Source: Drosophila persimilis
Lineage: Eukaryota; Arthropoda; Insecta; Diptera; Drosophilidae
Assembly: GCF_003286085.1 (NCBI RefSeq)
Contig: NW_020825706.1
Location: forward strand, 558,001-622,000
Length of the DNA stretch: 64,000 nucleotides
Direction of reading: 5' to 3'
Within the stretch, counting starts at the first letter, position 1. Every line of letters starts with the position of its first letter. The notes under the pieces were generated by a model. It was not told the DNA's origin, made no database searches, and saw only the letters and a program-made list of their open reading frames with translations. The translations under genes were made by a program, and so were the position numbers. Of this stretch, positions 1 through 11,596 are shown one piece after another.

Positions 1-1454
1 GGGCAGATCTTCTGCGGGAATCTTACGGGTCTGGTGGACACCTACCAGTTGCACATCTACTTCCGCTGCCTCACGTCCATATTCTGCGCTCTCATGTACA
101 CATCGGGGCAGTTTATATGTAAGTGGAGTTGCTGTCAAAATCAAAAGACCCAAGACACGAACTTACATCTTACCATCGCTCACTGCAGTGAACGACATTA
201 CCTCGGGACAGGCTCGGATTATAGTCATCACTTTGTCGGAGCTATTCTGGTCTATTGGACTTGTACTGCTACCTGGGATATCCATATATTTCGATGACTG
301 GAGCTACCTCTATGTGGCCATTTCCTCATCCCTCATCGTACTTGTCTGGCTGCATCGCTGGATTGCGGATGCTCCCCGCTGGCTGTTGCGACACCAGCGC
401 GTTGAGGCGGCACTGCGCCAGCTTCTGGAGTCGGCCACCTACAACAATCGAAAGGTGCCGCTAACCCTGGACGTTCAACTCACGGCATACGCCAAGGATC
501 TGGAACTGATGGCCGAACAGAAGCGCAGCTACTGCCGAATCTGGGATGGCGAGACGAAGCGCAGTCAGCTGATCTACATTCATTGGATCTGGGGCTGCGC
601 CATGGTCCTGTACAACATCACTCTCCTGATGATACGAAACCTGGGTGCAGCTCAAGTTCATGTGAACACAGCGGCCCTGGGATTCGCCGAGATGGTGGGC
701 GTCTTTGTGGGTCTCTACATGATTCTCTATACGCGTCGCCATTGGCGCTGGGCAGGAAATCTGATGATTGCTGCTGGGCTCAGCACCTACCTGGTCTGGC
801 TGCTGCCTGAAACTGGTAAGAAATCTATTATTTATTTCAATATCCCTGCCTGAAGTCATTCCTTCTCTGTAACTAGAACGAAACTCACGGCGCGTGGGAC
901 TGGAGCTCATCTTCTGGCTGATATTGAAGCTGGCCAACTCCGCCTCGATAGCCGTGCTCACCACCTGTACGGGGGAAATGGTTTCCAACGAGAACCGAGT
1001 CCTGCTGATGCTCTCGGTGGTGACGTTTAGTCGTCTATGCCTGGTCTTTTGCCCCTTCCTGAGCACCTTGACTGTGATACATCCGCTGGTGCCCATCACC
1101 ATCATCGCCACCGTCGGCTGGATCTATGGCCTGGCCCTGAGACGCCTCAACCGTTACTACTGGAACACGGAACAGCCGCACATCAGCCAGGTGCCCACGC
1201 CCAACACCTACCGCCGTCACTCGGAGATGATTCTGCGTCGCTGCAGCTCCGCCAGCACAGAAGTCAGCGGCTTCAGCAACGAGCTGTTGACCAACTTTGA
1301 GCGGGATATGGCCGTCAGTATTGCCGATATCTGGCATATCAATTTCTATCCGATTGATATGTGCGACAGCCTGGCGGAGATGGAATTGCAGAAGAGACCG
1401 TCAGAGGCAGAGACAATTGATGCCTCAAAATCGCGCAGCTTGGAAACCATTTGA
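1..1454 (+). CDS. SLC22-type organic solute carrier, copy 1 (5' end missing)
   Basis: Major facilitator superfamily transporter of the SLC22 (organic cation/anion/carnitine) type, expected in the plasma membrane. Exons as read: 1-118 (open at the window edge, frame 1), 189-815 and 877-1454, with GT-AG introns of 70 and 61 nt; the frame is kept throughout. The visible part begins in the membrane segment ending TSGQF, then ITSGQ, and carries the SLC22 signature in the form DAPRWLLRH (aa ~82-90 of the fragment), a long cytoplasmic loop and the remaining C-terminal helices. A ~95-residue hydrophilic tail follows the last helix, much longer than in the two paralogues downstream. Introns lie at two of the three positions used by copy 2. 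Substrate unknown. The N-terminal ~200 residues, with the large extracellular loop, are outside the window. Confidence 0.88.
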
Positions 1455-2561
1455 GGAGATTTCGGGCAGCCTATAAGTAGGCTTTGGAAAAGATACATTT
1501 TAGAGGGAGAAGGATGTGATGCACGATAAATTATGTCAGGCCTTGATATTATACTAGAAATTACCTTGAAAGTCTAGTGCCAAAATAGAGTTCTTTCTGT
1601 ATTATAATAGGATACAACTTTGCTTTAAATTATTTTGTTGCAATAAAAACAATCATAGGAATTAAATGCCACCTAAAACACGCCTTCTTCTATATGTATG
1701 TATGTATCTATGTATCTACAGATTTCGCCACAAAAATCGAGGCTTGCCTAAAGGTAAAAGTAACCGGTATCAATCAAAATCCGAGCATTTGGCGTCACTG
1801 TCCGCTAATTAAATTATGAATCTTTCGTTTGTTTCGTTTCAAAAACGTATGAACTCAATTAGCAATCGACGTGATACGAGTTATAACAAATTAAACTAAT
1901 TTAAACAACAAAATTATGATGATCGATGGCACACAGCACATCCTGGAGCAAAAGATCCACTAGGAGTATTCAAAATGGATTTATCAGAAGAGAACGAGAA
2001 ATTAATGTAGGTCAATCGCAACTAAAGAAAGAACCCAACCATCGATGTGTCATTGCAAAAAAAAATAGAATAAAACAGCCACACACAGACTATAAAGATT
2101 AAAATAGAATCCGCAGAGGGCAGAACAAGTTGGGGACAAGTACTACCCCATCGGCAAACAGCTGATAACATAAAGAGAACAAAATAGTATTATTATGGCC
2201 CCTAAGCCATAACCCCTTTAGCGGAGGAGCTCTGGAGAGAGACCCCTTCTTACGGTGTCGCGCCAAGATAATGCCACACTTGATTGCTAAACTCAAACAG
2301 AAACCCATACCGTAAAGAGCACTGAGAGACGAGACGAGACGACACTTTATCGATTAGCCTGCTATTCAATAAAATTAAATATTAAATGGGCAAACAAGTT
2401 GCGGAAGTGACATGTAACCCTTGACCACAATTGCTTCTCCGTTACAAAACATAACTATATTTTGAACTTGTACAATTAAACTACAGTACCACAAAAATTG
2501 GATAGAAATTTCCAATAAAAAAAAAGGAAAATATTGAACTCTGTTAATGGGTTTTTATTAT
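1455..2561. other. Intergenic / 3' UTR of SLC22 copy 1
   Basis: AT-rich DNA without a supportable gene. It should hold the 3' UTR of the preceding carrier; AATAAA hexamers occur near 1642, 2368 and 2514. ORFs here are short and not protein-like. Confidence 0.5.
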
Positions 2562-2675
2562 TTAAGCAAATTCATTTAGAAAATTAACGCTCTTGGGGCT
2601 CCGTTGCTGTCTGCGAGTGGGTATCGGGACTGTCTCTGAGGCCCCAATGGTGGCGATACTGTCGTCAGTTGCCAT
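2562..2675 (-). CDS. Possible TATA-driven 37-residue peptide gene
   Basis: On the minus strand a canonical TATA box (TATATAAG, 2752-2759) lies about 80 nt upstream of an ATG at 2675. The ATG opens a 37-codon frame beginning MATDDSIATIGASE and ending NEFA, followed 2 nt after the stop by AATAAA (2554-2559). The spacing of TATA, start, stop and polyadenylation signal is that of a complete very small gene. The peptide has no signal sequence, is rich in Ser/Thr/Arg, and I do not recognise it. It could equally be a chance frame or a terminal exon of something else; conservation in sister species would decide. Confidence 0.28.
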   Translation of the reverse strand: MATDDSIATIGASETVPIPTRRQQRSPKSVNFLNEFA

Positions 2676-4584
2676 TTGATTCTCAACCGATTGAGACGCG
2701 TTCGCTCCCCAGGAGAAAATCGGCGGCGCGACGTGCAAATTGGAAAGCTGCCTTATATACCCGCACGCACACAATATTCGTTGTCGCTTAATTAATTATA
2801 TTAATTTGTATGCATTCAAATAATCAAGCAGACAAGAGATATTTCTACAAAGTGTATCGTAAACGAAACAATATTCACTTGAATGTTTTTGGACTCGAAA
2901 TTGTTTTGTTATCGCTGAAATCAAGAGTTTTCATAGTTCCCGTTGATAAAGGTCAGTAACATAGGATAGGCACAGAAAAACCACTGTGGTTCCACAGTTA
3001 ATTAGAGTGCATTCCATTCAAGTGAATAAATAGTTGGGTAATTCATTATCTTGTCAAAAACTTGACCATTCTATCAGCTACTACGCCTTCCTGGTACTTT
3101 TAGGTCAGTTCTACGCTCTGTGGGCAATAATTAATTTGCATTGGGATTCAAAACAAGTCATTCAACTAATGGCACGACCTGCCATTGCAGGGAACCGCAC
3201 CACTATCGGATCAAATAGGAAATTCAAATATTCAAGTCCAGCGAGAGACCAGACCAGTTTCCCATAATTAACACTGCCTGGAAAATATGAAGCTAAAATA
3301 TTTGCACAACCAATCGCTGGACAAACAGATGTGCCGCCTGGTCTGGTCTGGTCTGGTCTGGAGGTGGGGCAACTTCCATACCAGACAATACCAAATTAGC
3401 ACCTGCCGAATCGAAGCATAAAGACTGCGGTCAATAAAGTCGATCAAACAGAGGGTTGACAAGCAAAGATCTAGCAAATTAACAGATTGGCAATGTTTGT
3501 GCATTGCCAACAACCAACAACCAGATAATGCACTGGAATAAACACTCATTATCTGCCTTTAATCAACCGATATCGATACAACTATATTGTTTGAGGTGTG
3601 TGATTTACAGATGATACGATATCAGTGCAAGGCAACAACAAGAACATCCATATCGAAGAAGAACATGCAGAAAGTCTAGTAGGGAAGAGGAGCACGAGCC
3701 AAAGTCCATGAAAAGAGAGAGGACATTACAAAAGCCACCTTTAGTTTACTCTCATCTCTTACGAGAATCAAAGTCGAGAGAGGGATGCACAGCATAACTT
3801 TGAGAGAGAACATTACAAAAGCTTACGACATGTCTGTTCATGTTGTTCTCCCTTCTCTTACGAGAATCAAAGTCGAGTGAGTGCGCCCACAGCATAACTG
3901 TGTCTCTCGTCAGCTAAAAAGCCGAGAGAGTGCGCCCACGGCATAACTGTTAAGTTGTATACCCTTTCGTTCTAGGTTAAATCTATGCAGAAAGCCTTTT
4001 CGTTCCCAGCAAATAAATATATTCTTAATTACAGCCATTTAAATTAGCATGTCTCATCTTAATGGGATCCGAAATAATGCACTTAAGTTTGAGCCCAATC
4101 GTACGACTACATCATAGGAAACATTATAAACAAAGCACACGTGCCACTTACGCTCTCCTTTGGCCTTTGTTTCAAAAGGCAAAAGGGTATTTAAACTTAA
4201 GCAGGCTCTCAATAATTTTTCCGATATGCAACCATAAACAATCGCATAGTAACTTTAGAGGATCGGGAATATGCGAAAAATTAAAATAAAATAAATAAAT
4301 AACTTACATTCATCCTTGTAATAATGAAAATCAATCAAATAAACAGTAACCGCAGGCATTTCAACAATTCCGCGTGATATTCAATGCTCAAGTGATTTCA
4401 GCTGTAAACCGCTTTCAATTTATATCAATTTATTGAGCCAGAGGGGGGTACTACGGCCATATCTGAGAAGAAGAAAATAAATAAACAGCTGATTTGAGAA
4501 ATATGTTTGGCAAAGCACCTTACAAATGTTTTCCACTCGTTCTTTATCGACAGAATGTCCCACTAGCGAATAGCTACGGAAGCC
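2676..4584. other. Intergenic region upstream of SLC22 copy 2
   Basis: No supportable gene. Contains the TATA box noted for the small minus-strand frame, a short GGTCT/CTGGT pentamer run (~3341-3362) and the tandem repeat at ~3717-3950. The 5' UTR and promoter of SLC22 copy 2 presumably lie in the last few hundred bases. Confidence 0.5.
3717..3950. repeat. Degenerate tandem repeat, ~90-100 bp unit
   Basis: Two full units and one partial share blocks in the same order: GAACATTACAAAAGC-like, TCTCTTACGAGAATCAAAGT, CGAG(A/T)GAG(G/T) and CACAGCATAACT. Units begin near 3719 and 3806; a third partial unit near 3918-3950 keeps only the CGAGAGAGTGCGCCCACGGC block. Non-coding, function unknown. Confidence 0.75.
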
Positions 4585-6522
4585 ATGGTTAACCTGCCGG
4601 CCATACGTGCCGGACGTCCCGCTACGCCCAGTCCCCAGATGTCCCAGCGCCAGATCTCGAACTTCCATTCGAATGAGATTGAAAGTGATTCGGCAAAGAG
4701 AATGAGAGCTGTCACACCACCGGCCCCACCATTGGGGAGCGATGTCATTGGCGATGTGGTGGGGGATTTTGGCATCTGGCAGCTGAGAACGATCCTCATC
4801 ATATTTCTGTGCAAGATTCCTGCCGCCTGGTTCATGGCCTGCATCATATTCACGGGCCCCGAGCTGTACCCCGGCTCGGAGTTCACCTGCGACACCAGCT
4901 CCCTGGAGGGCAGTAGCTCCAACTACAGCGTCTCGGATAATCAGTGCTATGTGATGGATGAGGCCACGGGCAGCAGGAGCGATTGCGAGCAGTTTTCCTA
5001 CGTGTCCAGCTTTGACTCCCTGATCATGCAGTTCAACCTGGTGTGCCTGAGAGACATCTTCGTGGCCTGGACTCAATACTGGCATCTCTTTGGTGTCCTT
5101 GTGGGCGGCGTCCTCGGTACTAAGATGATGCTGGGCATTAGTCCAAGGAGCACCTACTGCGTGGGAGCTGTGGCCCAGATTGTGTGCGGCGTCGTCACAG
5201 GGTATGCCAGGGACTTCAGTCTTCACTGCGCCTTTCGATGTCTCTCCGCTGTCTGCTGTGCCATCATGTTTACCGCTGGACAGGCTATATGTGAGTTTTA
5301 CCTATCGATTACTATGTAAAGATCTATAAACTCATCTCTCTCTAGTTGCGGATATCACTGCGGGAATGCATCGCATTGGTGCCATCATCCTGTACGATAC
5401 CTTCTGGTCCGTGGGGGTGATCCTGTTGCCCGGCCTCTCCTCATTCTTCAACAGTTGGTCCCTGATCTATGTGGGCATCACCTTCCCCACCGTCATGCTG
5501 ATCGTGTTGCTCTACTGGACTCCCGACTCTCCCCGCTGGCTGCTCCGACATGCTGTGGACCGCTTCTCCATCGACAACGTAGAGCAGATTGTGCGCGAGG
5601 GAGCGGCGATCAACGATCGCACCTTTAAAATACCACCCGACTTTCGGCAGCAGTTGGAGAATCTCAGCGAGCGACTCAAGGCCCAACCGCCACCAGCTCC
5701 CTGGAAGGAGTTGTGGGCGGGAAAGCGGGCCAAGACCCACATGATCGCCGCTCATCTGGCGCTGGCCTTCTTCGTGATCAACTTCATGGGGATGCTGCTG
5801 AACATACGATCCTTTGGCAGGGACTACCTCGTTCCGAATACCATCGCCATGGGTAAGGGACATCCAGCTTTGACCGTGATCTCTGATATAAATGCTCCTT
5901 CCTCCCACAGGATTCTCTGAGATCATTGGCTGCTTCCTGGCCTTACACTTCACCCTCAAACACAACAAATGGAAGTGGCAATGTGCTGGAGTGTTCAATA
6001 TACTTGCCGGAATTCTTGGCTGCCTTGGCTGGATCTTCACCAATGCAGATCAGAGTAAATATCCACTGAATCCTCCACTCCAACGAAATCTTAAACCCAT
6101 CTTTCTTTCTTTCATTAGTGGATGCTGATCTCAAAGTCAGTTTGTGGATGATCATTGCCACCATTCCCAAGGCGGCTGTCTCCTGTGCCCAGTCCATGAT
6201 CCTTGCCTGCATGAATGAGCTGATGCCGGCCAATAAAAAGCAGCTCTTTGTGTTCTCCGTCGTTACCTGGGCCCGTGTGTGGCTGCTGTCGGCACCGTTC
6301 TTCAACGTCCTCAAGAAGATCGATACGGCCATGTCGCTGACCTCGTACTGTGTGTTCAGCATCCTGGGTGGGATCTGCACGAGCCTGCTGCTCACACCCA
6401 GGACCAGCGTGGCTCCAGTTGTGCCCCAGGCAGCGGTGGAGCAGGGCGACAAGAAGGAACAGTCGCCCCTGAATGCCCCAGTGTGGACCATTGAGTCGGA
6501 TGTGAACAATACACGATTGTAG
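4585..6522 (+). CDS. SLC22-type organic solute carrier, copy 2
   Basis: Complete carrier of 586 aa. Exons 4585-5290, 5346-5852, 5911-6054 and 6119-6522; all three introns are GT-AG, 55-64 nt, and the frame closes. An ~45-residue cytosolic N-terminus precedes a block GDFGIWQLRT and TM1, then a large extracellular loop with several cysteines and an NYS glycosylation site between TM1 and TM2, as in SLC22 proteins. The signature PDSPRWLLRH follows TM6. The later helices read IPKAAVSCAQSMILACMNE, nearly identical to copy 3. The start is the first in-frame ATG, next to the conserved N-terminal region. Substrate cannot be told from sequence. Tandem with copies 1 and 3; alone of the three it has all three introns. 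Confidence 0.93.
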
Positions 6523-6704
6523 GATGGATTTGGAGATCCTTTTTTGATTGCCAGCTCCTGGATAGCTTCGGTATTACTCAGCTAATGAAACAACAAACAT
6601 TCTTCTGTGATTAGGTTAAGTGAATTGTTACTCTAGATGTTTTCAGTTATTATAAACATAAACTCTTAACATACCATAGTACATGTATTTCTTAATTAAT
6701 TTGA

Positions 6705-8598
6705 CTAAAATATGACGTAGATAAGCAACATGTAAAAGCACAAATGAAGAAATATCCAGACCCAGTAGACCCTGTAAACAGAGGAGAGTATTACTCATAG
6801 AACTAACAGGAAAGGGTGGGGGCACTCACTTTGTTACCATAAGCTTGTTGGAGTCCACGGTGAAGTTTTCCCGATGCAAATATTTGTTGATGCCAATCAT
6901 GTGACGTCGCACATAGTCATCGTAGTCGAGGTCTTCCAAGTTCCAGTAGAGCATGGAAAAGGTGCCATTATCGATCTGTTCTTTGAAGTAGAAGCGACTT
7001 TTGTTCTTGAAGATCCATTCGTTTAGCGAAAAGAAACTCCCTAAAGGCAATCGAATTATGGTTGGAATTTCTAGTCATATCCATATGAGGCTTACCTGCC
7101 AGACAGGCCTGTCGAAACTTCTTGGCAATGGGCGTGACCATGCGCTTCTTTTGGGACAGCAGAAGTGTGCGCAGATCCATCAGCAGGGCGGGGACAAAGT
7201 GGAGCAACCACACGGCCAACTCATGTCTGGAGGCACTGCGACGGTACTTGAAGTTGGGGAACATGATCATACGCTTGGTGGGATAGATTCTGGACCACTT
7301 CATGGTGAGCTCCCCCAGATGCTGCCACGTGATGGGATTGGTCACACCCGATGTGGCATTACAGATGCTCAGACTAAAGGGAAAGAGAATGATAGGGTAT
7401 CATAATCAATCAGTGGAACCCTTCATTTTACCTACCTGCCCAACTTTGCCTTGTTGATCATCATGATCATGGCATTGACCACAAAGTCCACTGGAATGAT
7501 GTCGCATATCATATCCTTGTCCCCCAATATGCTGCTGATTCCGCCCTTTCCGATCTCCATCATGATGCCACTGATGGCCTGGACGTTGTCAATCCAGCCG
7601 GGATACGGCTCCCGATACGCGGCCGTCACAATCGAGGGTCGCACAATCACAATGGGGATCACATCCTTGTAGGCATTGACAATCTGCTCGGCTATGGACT
7701 TGGTGAATGTGTAGGTGTTGACATGCGGACCCTTGATGTAGTCGGCCAAGTGGTTTAGGTAATCGTCGGGCACCTTCTTGGTGCAAGTGAGAAACTGTCG
7801 CCAGTCCACCGGCGGCAGCGTGGGATACACTTCCTCGTCCACATACTTGCGACCCGGATTGCAGTACGCCGTCGACACGTACAGAAAGCTCTGTGGGAAT
7901 CGAGATCATCAATCAGTCAATCAGTCAATCAGTCCATCAATCCTCTGGAATGGCTTACTCTCAATTGTGTCATTTCTCTGCAGAGCTCCAGCAAATTGTA
8001 TGTCGCCTGGGAGTTGACACGAGCTGCCACCTTGAGGCACTCGTTGAAGCGCACCTGTAAACCGAACACTCGTTTCAGGTGAGGCAGCTCTGGAGAGGCA
8101 AACGACACCACACTTACCGTTGCCGCACTGTGGAAGATAATGTTCACCTCGCCGCACAACCTGGCTCTGTCCGGCTCCGATAAACCTGTTGATGGAGGCA
8201 GCCCCAAGTAGAGGCAGAGTGGTTTAAGGTGAATTTTCCCTCATTTCAATTTCATACCAAAATTGTCGTCCTCAATGTTGCCAGCGAAATGGAAGATTTT
8301 CTTCAGTCTCTCCGGATGTTCGGCTCGCAGTCGCTCGAAGATTCGATTCTGCAGAAACGCCTGGAATCTGTCTTTCACGCTGACCCCACCCTTGGGGCGG
8401 ATGAGCATGTAGATCCGCCTGATTTGCGGAAAACTCCAGAGCAGCTTTTCCAGCAGGGTCTTGCCCACGAAGCCCGTGGCACCTGTAAGCTCCGTGATTA
8501 ATCTCGACTACAGAGAGATCTGTGCCCCATTTACCTGTTATAAAGACCACAGAATCGTGGTAGATATCCATCTTGTTTTCCACTTTAGCGTTTTCCAT
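6705..8598 (-). CDS. Fatty acyl-CoA reductase (FAR family)
   Basis: Reduces fatty acyl-CoA to fatty alcohol with NADPH, for waxes, hydrocarbons or ether lipids; FARs are ER or peroxisome membrane proteins. Eight exons: 8598-8535, 8482-8258, 8185-8118, 8054-7959, 7890-7436, 7373-7096, 7040-6830 and 6771-6705, summing to 1464 nt (487 aa). The N-terminal extended-SDR Rossmann motif GATGFVG (aa ~22-28) is split by intron 1. The active-site region reads YVSTAYCN, with YTFTK as the YxxxK catalytic pair further on. The FAR_C 'sterile' domain occupies the last ~130 residues (RRHMIGINKYLHREN). The last exon is only 67 nt: the apparent TGA after VTK is inside a GTGAGT donor, and splicing to 6771 adds VYWVWIFLHLCFYMLLIY, the expected C-terminal membrane anchor. 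The minus-strand promoter around 8800-8820 has a Motif 6-like TAGTATATTTTT. Confidence 0.92.
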
Positions 8599-8866
8599 GG
8601 TGCGGCCACTTGGAAGCCACAAATGCAACTAACTTGGCCGACACTTACTTTCCACCAGCTCTGCCCGCGAAACCAACACCAACTGGCTCTGGGAAAGCAA
8701 AGAAAAGCTTTGGTCCTCCAGAAACAAGTTTTCCATGAAATTGCAAGTGCGGCGAAATACATTCGTCCAACGAAAGTAAACAATTTTCAGACGTAACACT
8801 TGGTCACAAAAATATACTATTACATCACGTATGGCCTCATATGATAAGGCTCGGTATGCTGGCATT

Positions 8867-9160
8867 CCAGTTCACTCGAGAAATGGGGCAGACAGATCTC
8901 ACTATAGAACTAAGGATGTATCCCATATCTACCCCATAAAAAAGAGGCTTCAGAGCTCATTCAAGAAATGGGACAGAGAGTGTGATTTCAGATATGATCT
9001 CACTATAGAACTAAGGATGTATGGATATCGGAAGAGGCATTTATTCCTGATAAACATCAGAGTTCATTCAAGAAATGGGGCAGAGAACTGAAGGTGTATC
9101 CCATATGTATGGATATTGAAATAGGCATCAGAGTTCATGGTAGAAATGCGACATGGAATG
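8867..9160. repeat. Degenerate tandem repeat, ~90-110 bp unit
   Basis: Four successive copies of a block built on TTCA(C/T)TC(G/A)AGAAATGGG(G/A)CAGA, starting near 8868, 8957, 9062 and (degenerate) 9132. Copies 1 and 2 also share CTCACTATAGAACTAAGGAT. It is upstream of the reductase gene, non-coding, with no open frame of interest. Confidence 0.7.
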
Positions 9161-9797
9161 TTTATTAAAAAAATTCAGATAAGATATGTGATATATGGTC
9201 ATTCGGTGTATGACCAATATTTGAGCTCATTCGGAAGTTAATTAGTGAAAGAACTCATTGAAGAGATGGAGAATGGGATACTCGTATAAGATATATGGAA
9301 ATGTGTTTACAACCATGGGGAATACATGAATGACTGGATGAAGAAGAGATTATCTCTGGCACTTAGAAGTTTTCCAAAGAGAAAACACATATTGTGTAGA
9401 TCAGTGTATATTCTCCATAACCCATAGTTGATAAAGCTTTCCATTAACCATCATCCGATTATCGATTGATTGACTTAACCAATTGACTATCAATAATCAC
9501 ATCAATCACCTGCTGTCTGCACACAGTCTCCGTGGAAAGTCTACTGCCCGGTGGCTTAGTCCGATTTATGCGCAGCCAAAATAGATCGTTCCCGCTGGGC
9601 AGATCAATGTTTGCGCCATCATTTAGGAACATTTTTTGCGCTTATTTGCGACTTGATTTGATTAGCGACGACATCGGAGGCCGGCACAGATCGCCCTCGA
9701 GCTTACCTGTCCGAGTGAGGTGCTAAGCGAAGTCGCAGTCATGCTGGAGGGTTGGCGCTCTCAAGACGTCGCAACTGAATTTCAAAGCTAACTTAGG
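9161..9797. other. Intergenic and 5' region of SLC22 copy 3
   Basis: No gene recognised. The stretch close to copy 3 is GC-richer and probably its promoter/5' UTR. A 16-codon upstream ORF starts at the ATG at 9740 and ends just before the carrier ATG at 9798; if transcribed it could dampen translation. Confidence 0.4.
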
Positions 9798-11596
9798 ATG
9801 CCGGAGCCTGGTAGCCCCAACAGTGGCTGGAAGCCGAAGGTCCGACGCCACTCGCCCACGCCCCAAGTCCTGGGCCAATATTCTCACATCTTCACCTGCA
9901 CCGATCCGGAGGCCAATGAGCAGGCTACTCCACCACCGACTGGGAATCCATCCGCAGACGTTATTGGGCACTTGCTGGGAGACTTTGGGCTCTGGCAACT
10001 GCGCACGCTGCTCATCCTGTTCCTCTGCAAGATACCCGCCGCCTGGTTCATGGCCAGCATCCTGTTCACGGCCCCCGACATCTATCCGGAGGAGGAGTAC
10101 AGCTGCGACACGAGTTCCTTCGATGCCGTGGCCAACAGCTCTGTCTCCCTGGACCATTGCCACGTGATGGTCCACTACGGAGACTCCGGCTATGCCAGCA
10201 TGCACCGCTGCCACCAGTTCCACTACAGCCCTCTGAGCTTCCACTCCCTCATCGTTGAGTTCGATTTGGCCTGCCTGAGCGACATCTTTGTGGCCTGGTC
10301 GCAGTACTGGCATCTCTTTGGCTTCTTCATGGGTGGCGTGGTGGCCACCAAACTGCTGCCGGTCCTGAGTCCACGCCAGATCTACGTGACGGGCATCTGG
10401 TCGCTCCTCGGATGTGGCCTGATCACGTGCCTGGTCAATGATTTCAGTCTGCACTGCGCCCTGCGCTGTCTGGCGGCTATTGCCTGCTCCTTCATGGTCA
10501 CCTCGGGAGAGGTTATATGTAAGTGATCTTTGAAGATCGGAGGAGATCTGATAATGACTATTCCTCTTTCACAGTCAGCGACATCACAGCGGGCAAGCAT
10601 CGTTTGGCCGCACTGCTCCTCTACGATTCCTTCTGGGCCCTGGGGCTGATCCTCCTGCCCGGGATGGCCTCTTTTGCGCACAGCTGGCGGCATATTTACT
10701 TGGAGATTACCCTGCCCCTGCTGGTGATAGTCTTCCTGCTGCCATGGACCCCCGATTCCCCGCGTTGGGTGCTCCAGCACGCAAAGGATTCCCAGTTAGC
10801 CGTCGATGGGACTGTGGAGCTGGTTCTCGAGGCAGCCCGCATCAATGGTCACTGGTTCAACGTCCCCAAGGACCTGCCCCAACAGTTGGCGCTCCTCAGG
10901 GAGAAGATGCTGGCGCAGCCTTCGCCAGTCTGCTGGCTGGACCTCTGGCGAGGGCACAGACGAGCCACAATCCACCTGGTGGCTGTGCACATGGCTTTGG
11001 CTGCATTTCTCGTGGTTCATGTGGGTCTGCTGCTCAACATTCGATCCTTTGGCCGGGAGCACCTGCTACTAAACACTATGACCCTGGGCGTGGCGGAGAT
11101 TTTGGGCTGCTTTTTGGCCATGTACCTGACCTTCCATCACTGCCCCCGCAAGTGGCAATGGGCTGGAGGTCTCTGCATCTTCGGAGGTGGCATTGGGTGC
11201 CTCTGCTGGTTCCTGAATGGTGAGGATGTGCCCGAGGTGTACGAGATCCCATTGTGGTTGTTCTTCAGCACCCTGCCCAAGGCAGCCGTCTCCTGTGGCC
11301 AGTCCATGATCCTGGCCTGCATGGAAGAGCTGGTGCCGCCAGAGCACCGAACGCAGTTTGCCTTCTCTGCTCTCACCTGGGCCAGGGTGTGGCAGCTCTC
11401 CGCCTCCCTTCTCCTCCTGCTGAGGGAGGTCGGCAATAGCCTCTCCTTGACCGCCTTTTGCGTGCTGGTCATCCTGGGTGGCCTTTGCACCTGTTGCCTG
11501 GCCACGCCGCAACAGGCACAAGAACTGGAGGGGGTTTCAGTGCAGAAGAAGATAAAGCAACGTGCTGGATACGGTTGCCATAATATCATTCTATAA
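9798..11596 (+). CDS. SLC22-type organic solute carrier, copy 3
   Basis: Complete carrier of 580 aa. Exons 9798-10518 and 10575-11596, one GT-AG intron of 56 nt. N-terminal ~55-residue cytosolic stretch, then GDFGLWQLRTLL and TM1, a cysteine-bearing extracellular loop with NSS, the DIFVAWSQYWHLFG helix, signature PDSPRWVLQH, and the C-terminal bundle with LPKAAVSCGQSMILACMEE. It is closer to copy 2 than to copy 1. It keeps only the intron after the block ending SGEVI; introns present in copy 2 (after AMG) and in copies 1 and 2 (after the next loop) are absent here although the protein aligns across both points. Plasma-membrane transporter of unknown substrate. Confidence 0.93.

Noticed and set aside
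461..1111. 216-codon minus frame across SLC22 copy 1
   Set aside because: Crosses an intron and antisense coding sequence; no recognisable domain.
9723..10454. 243-codon minus frame opposite SLC22 copy 3
   Set aside because: Antisense shadow of the first carrier exon.
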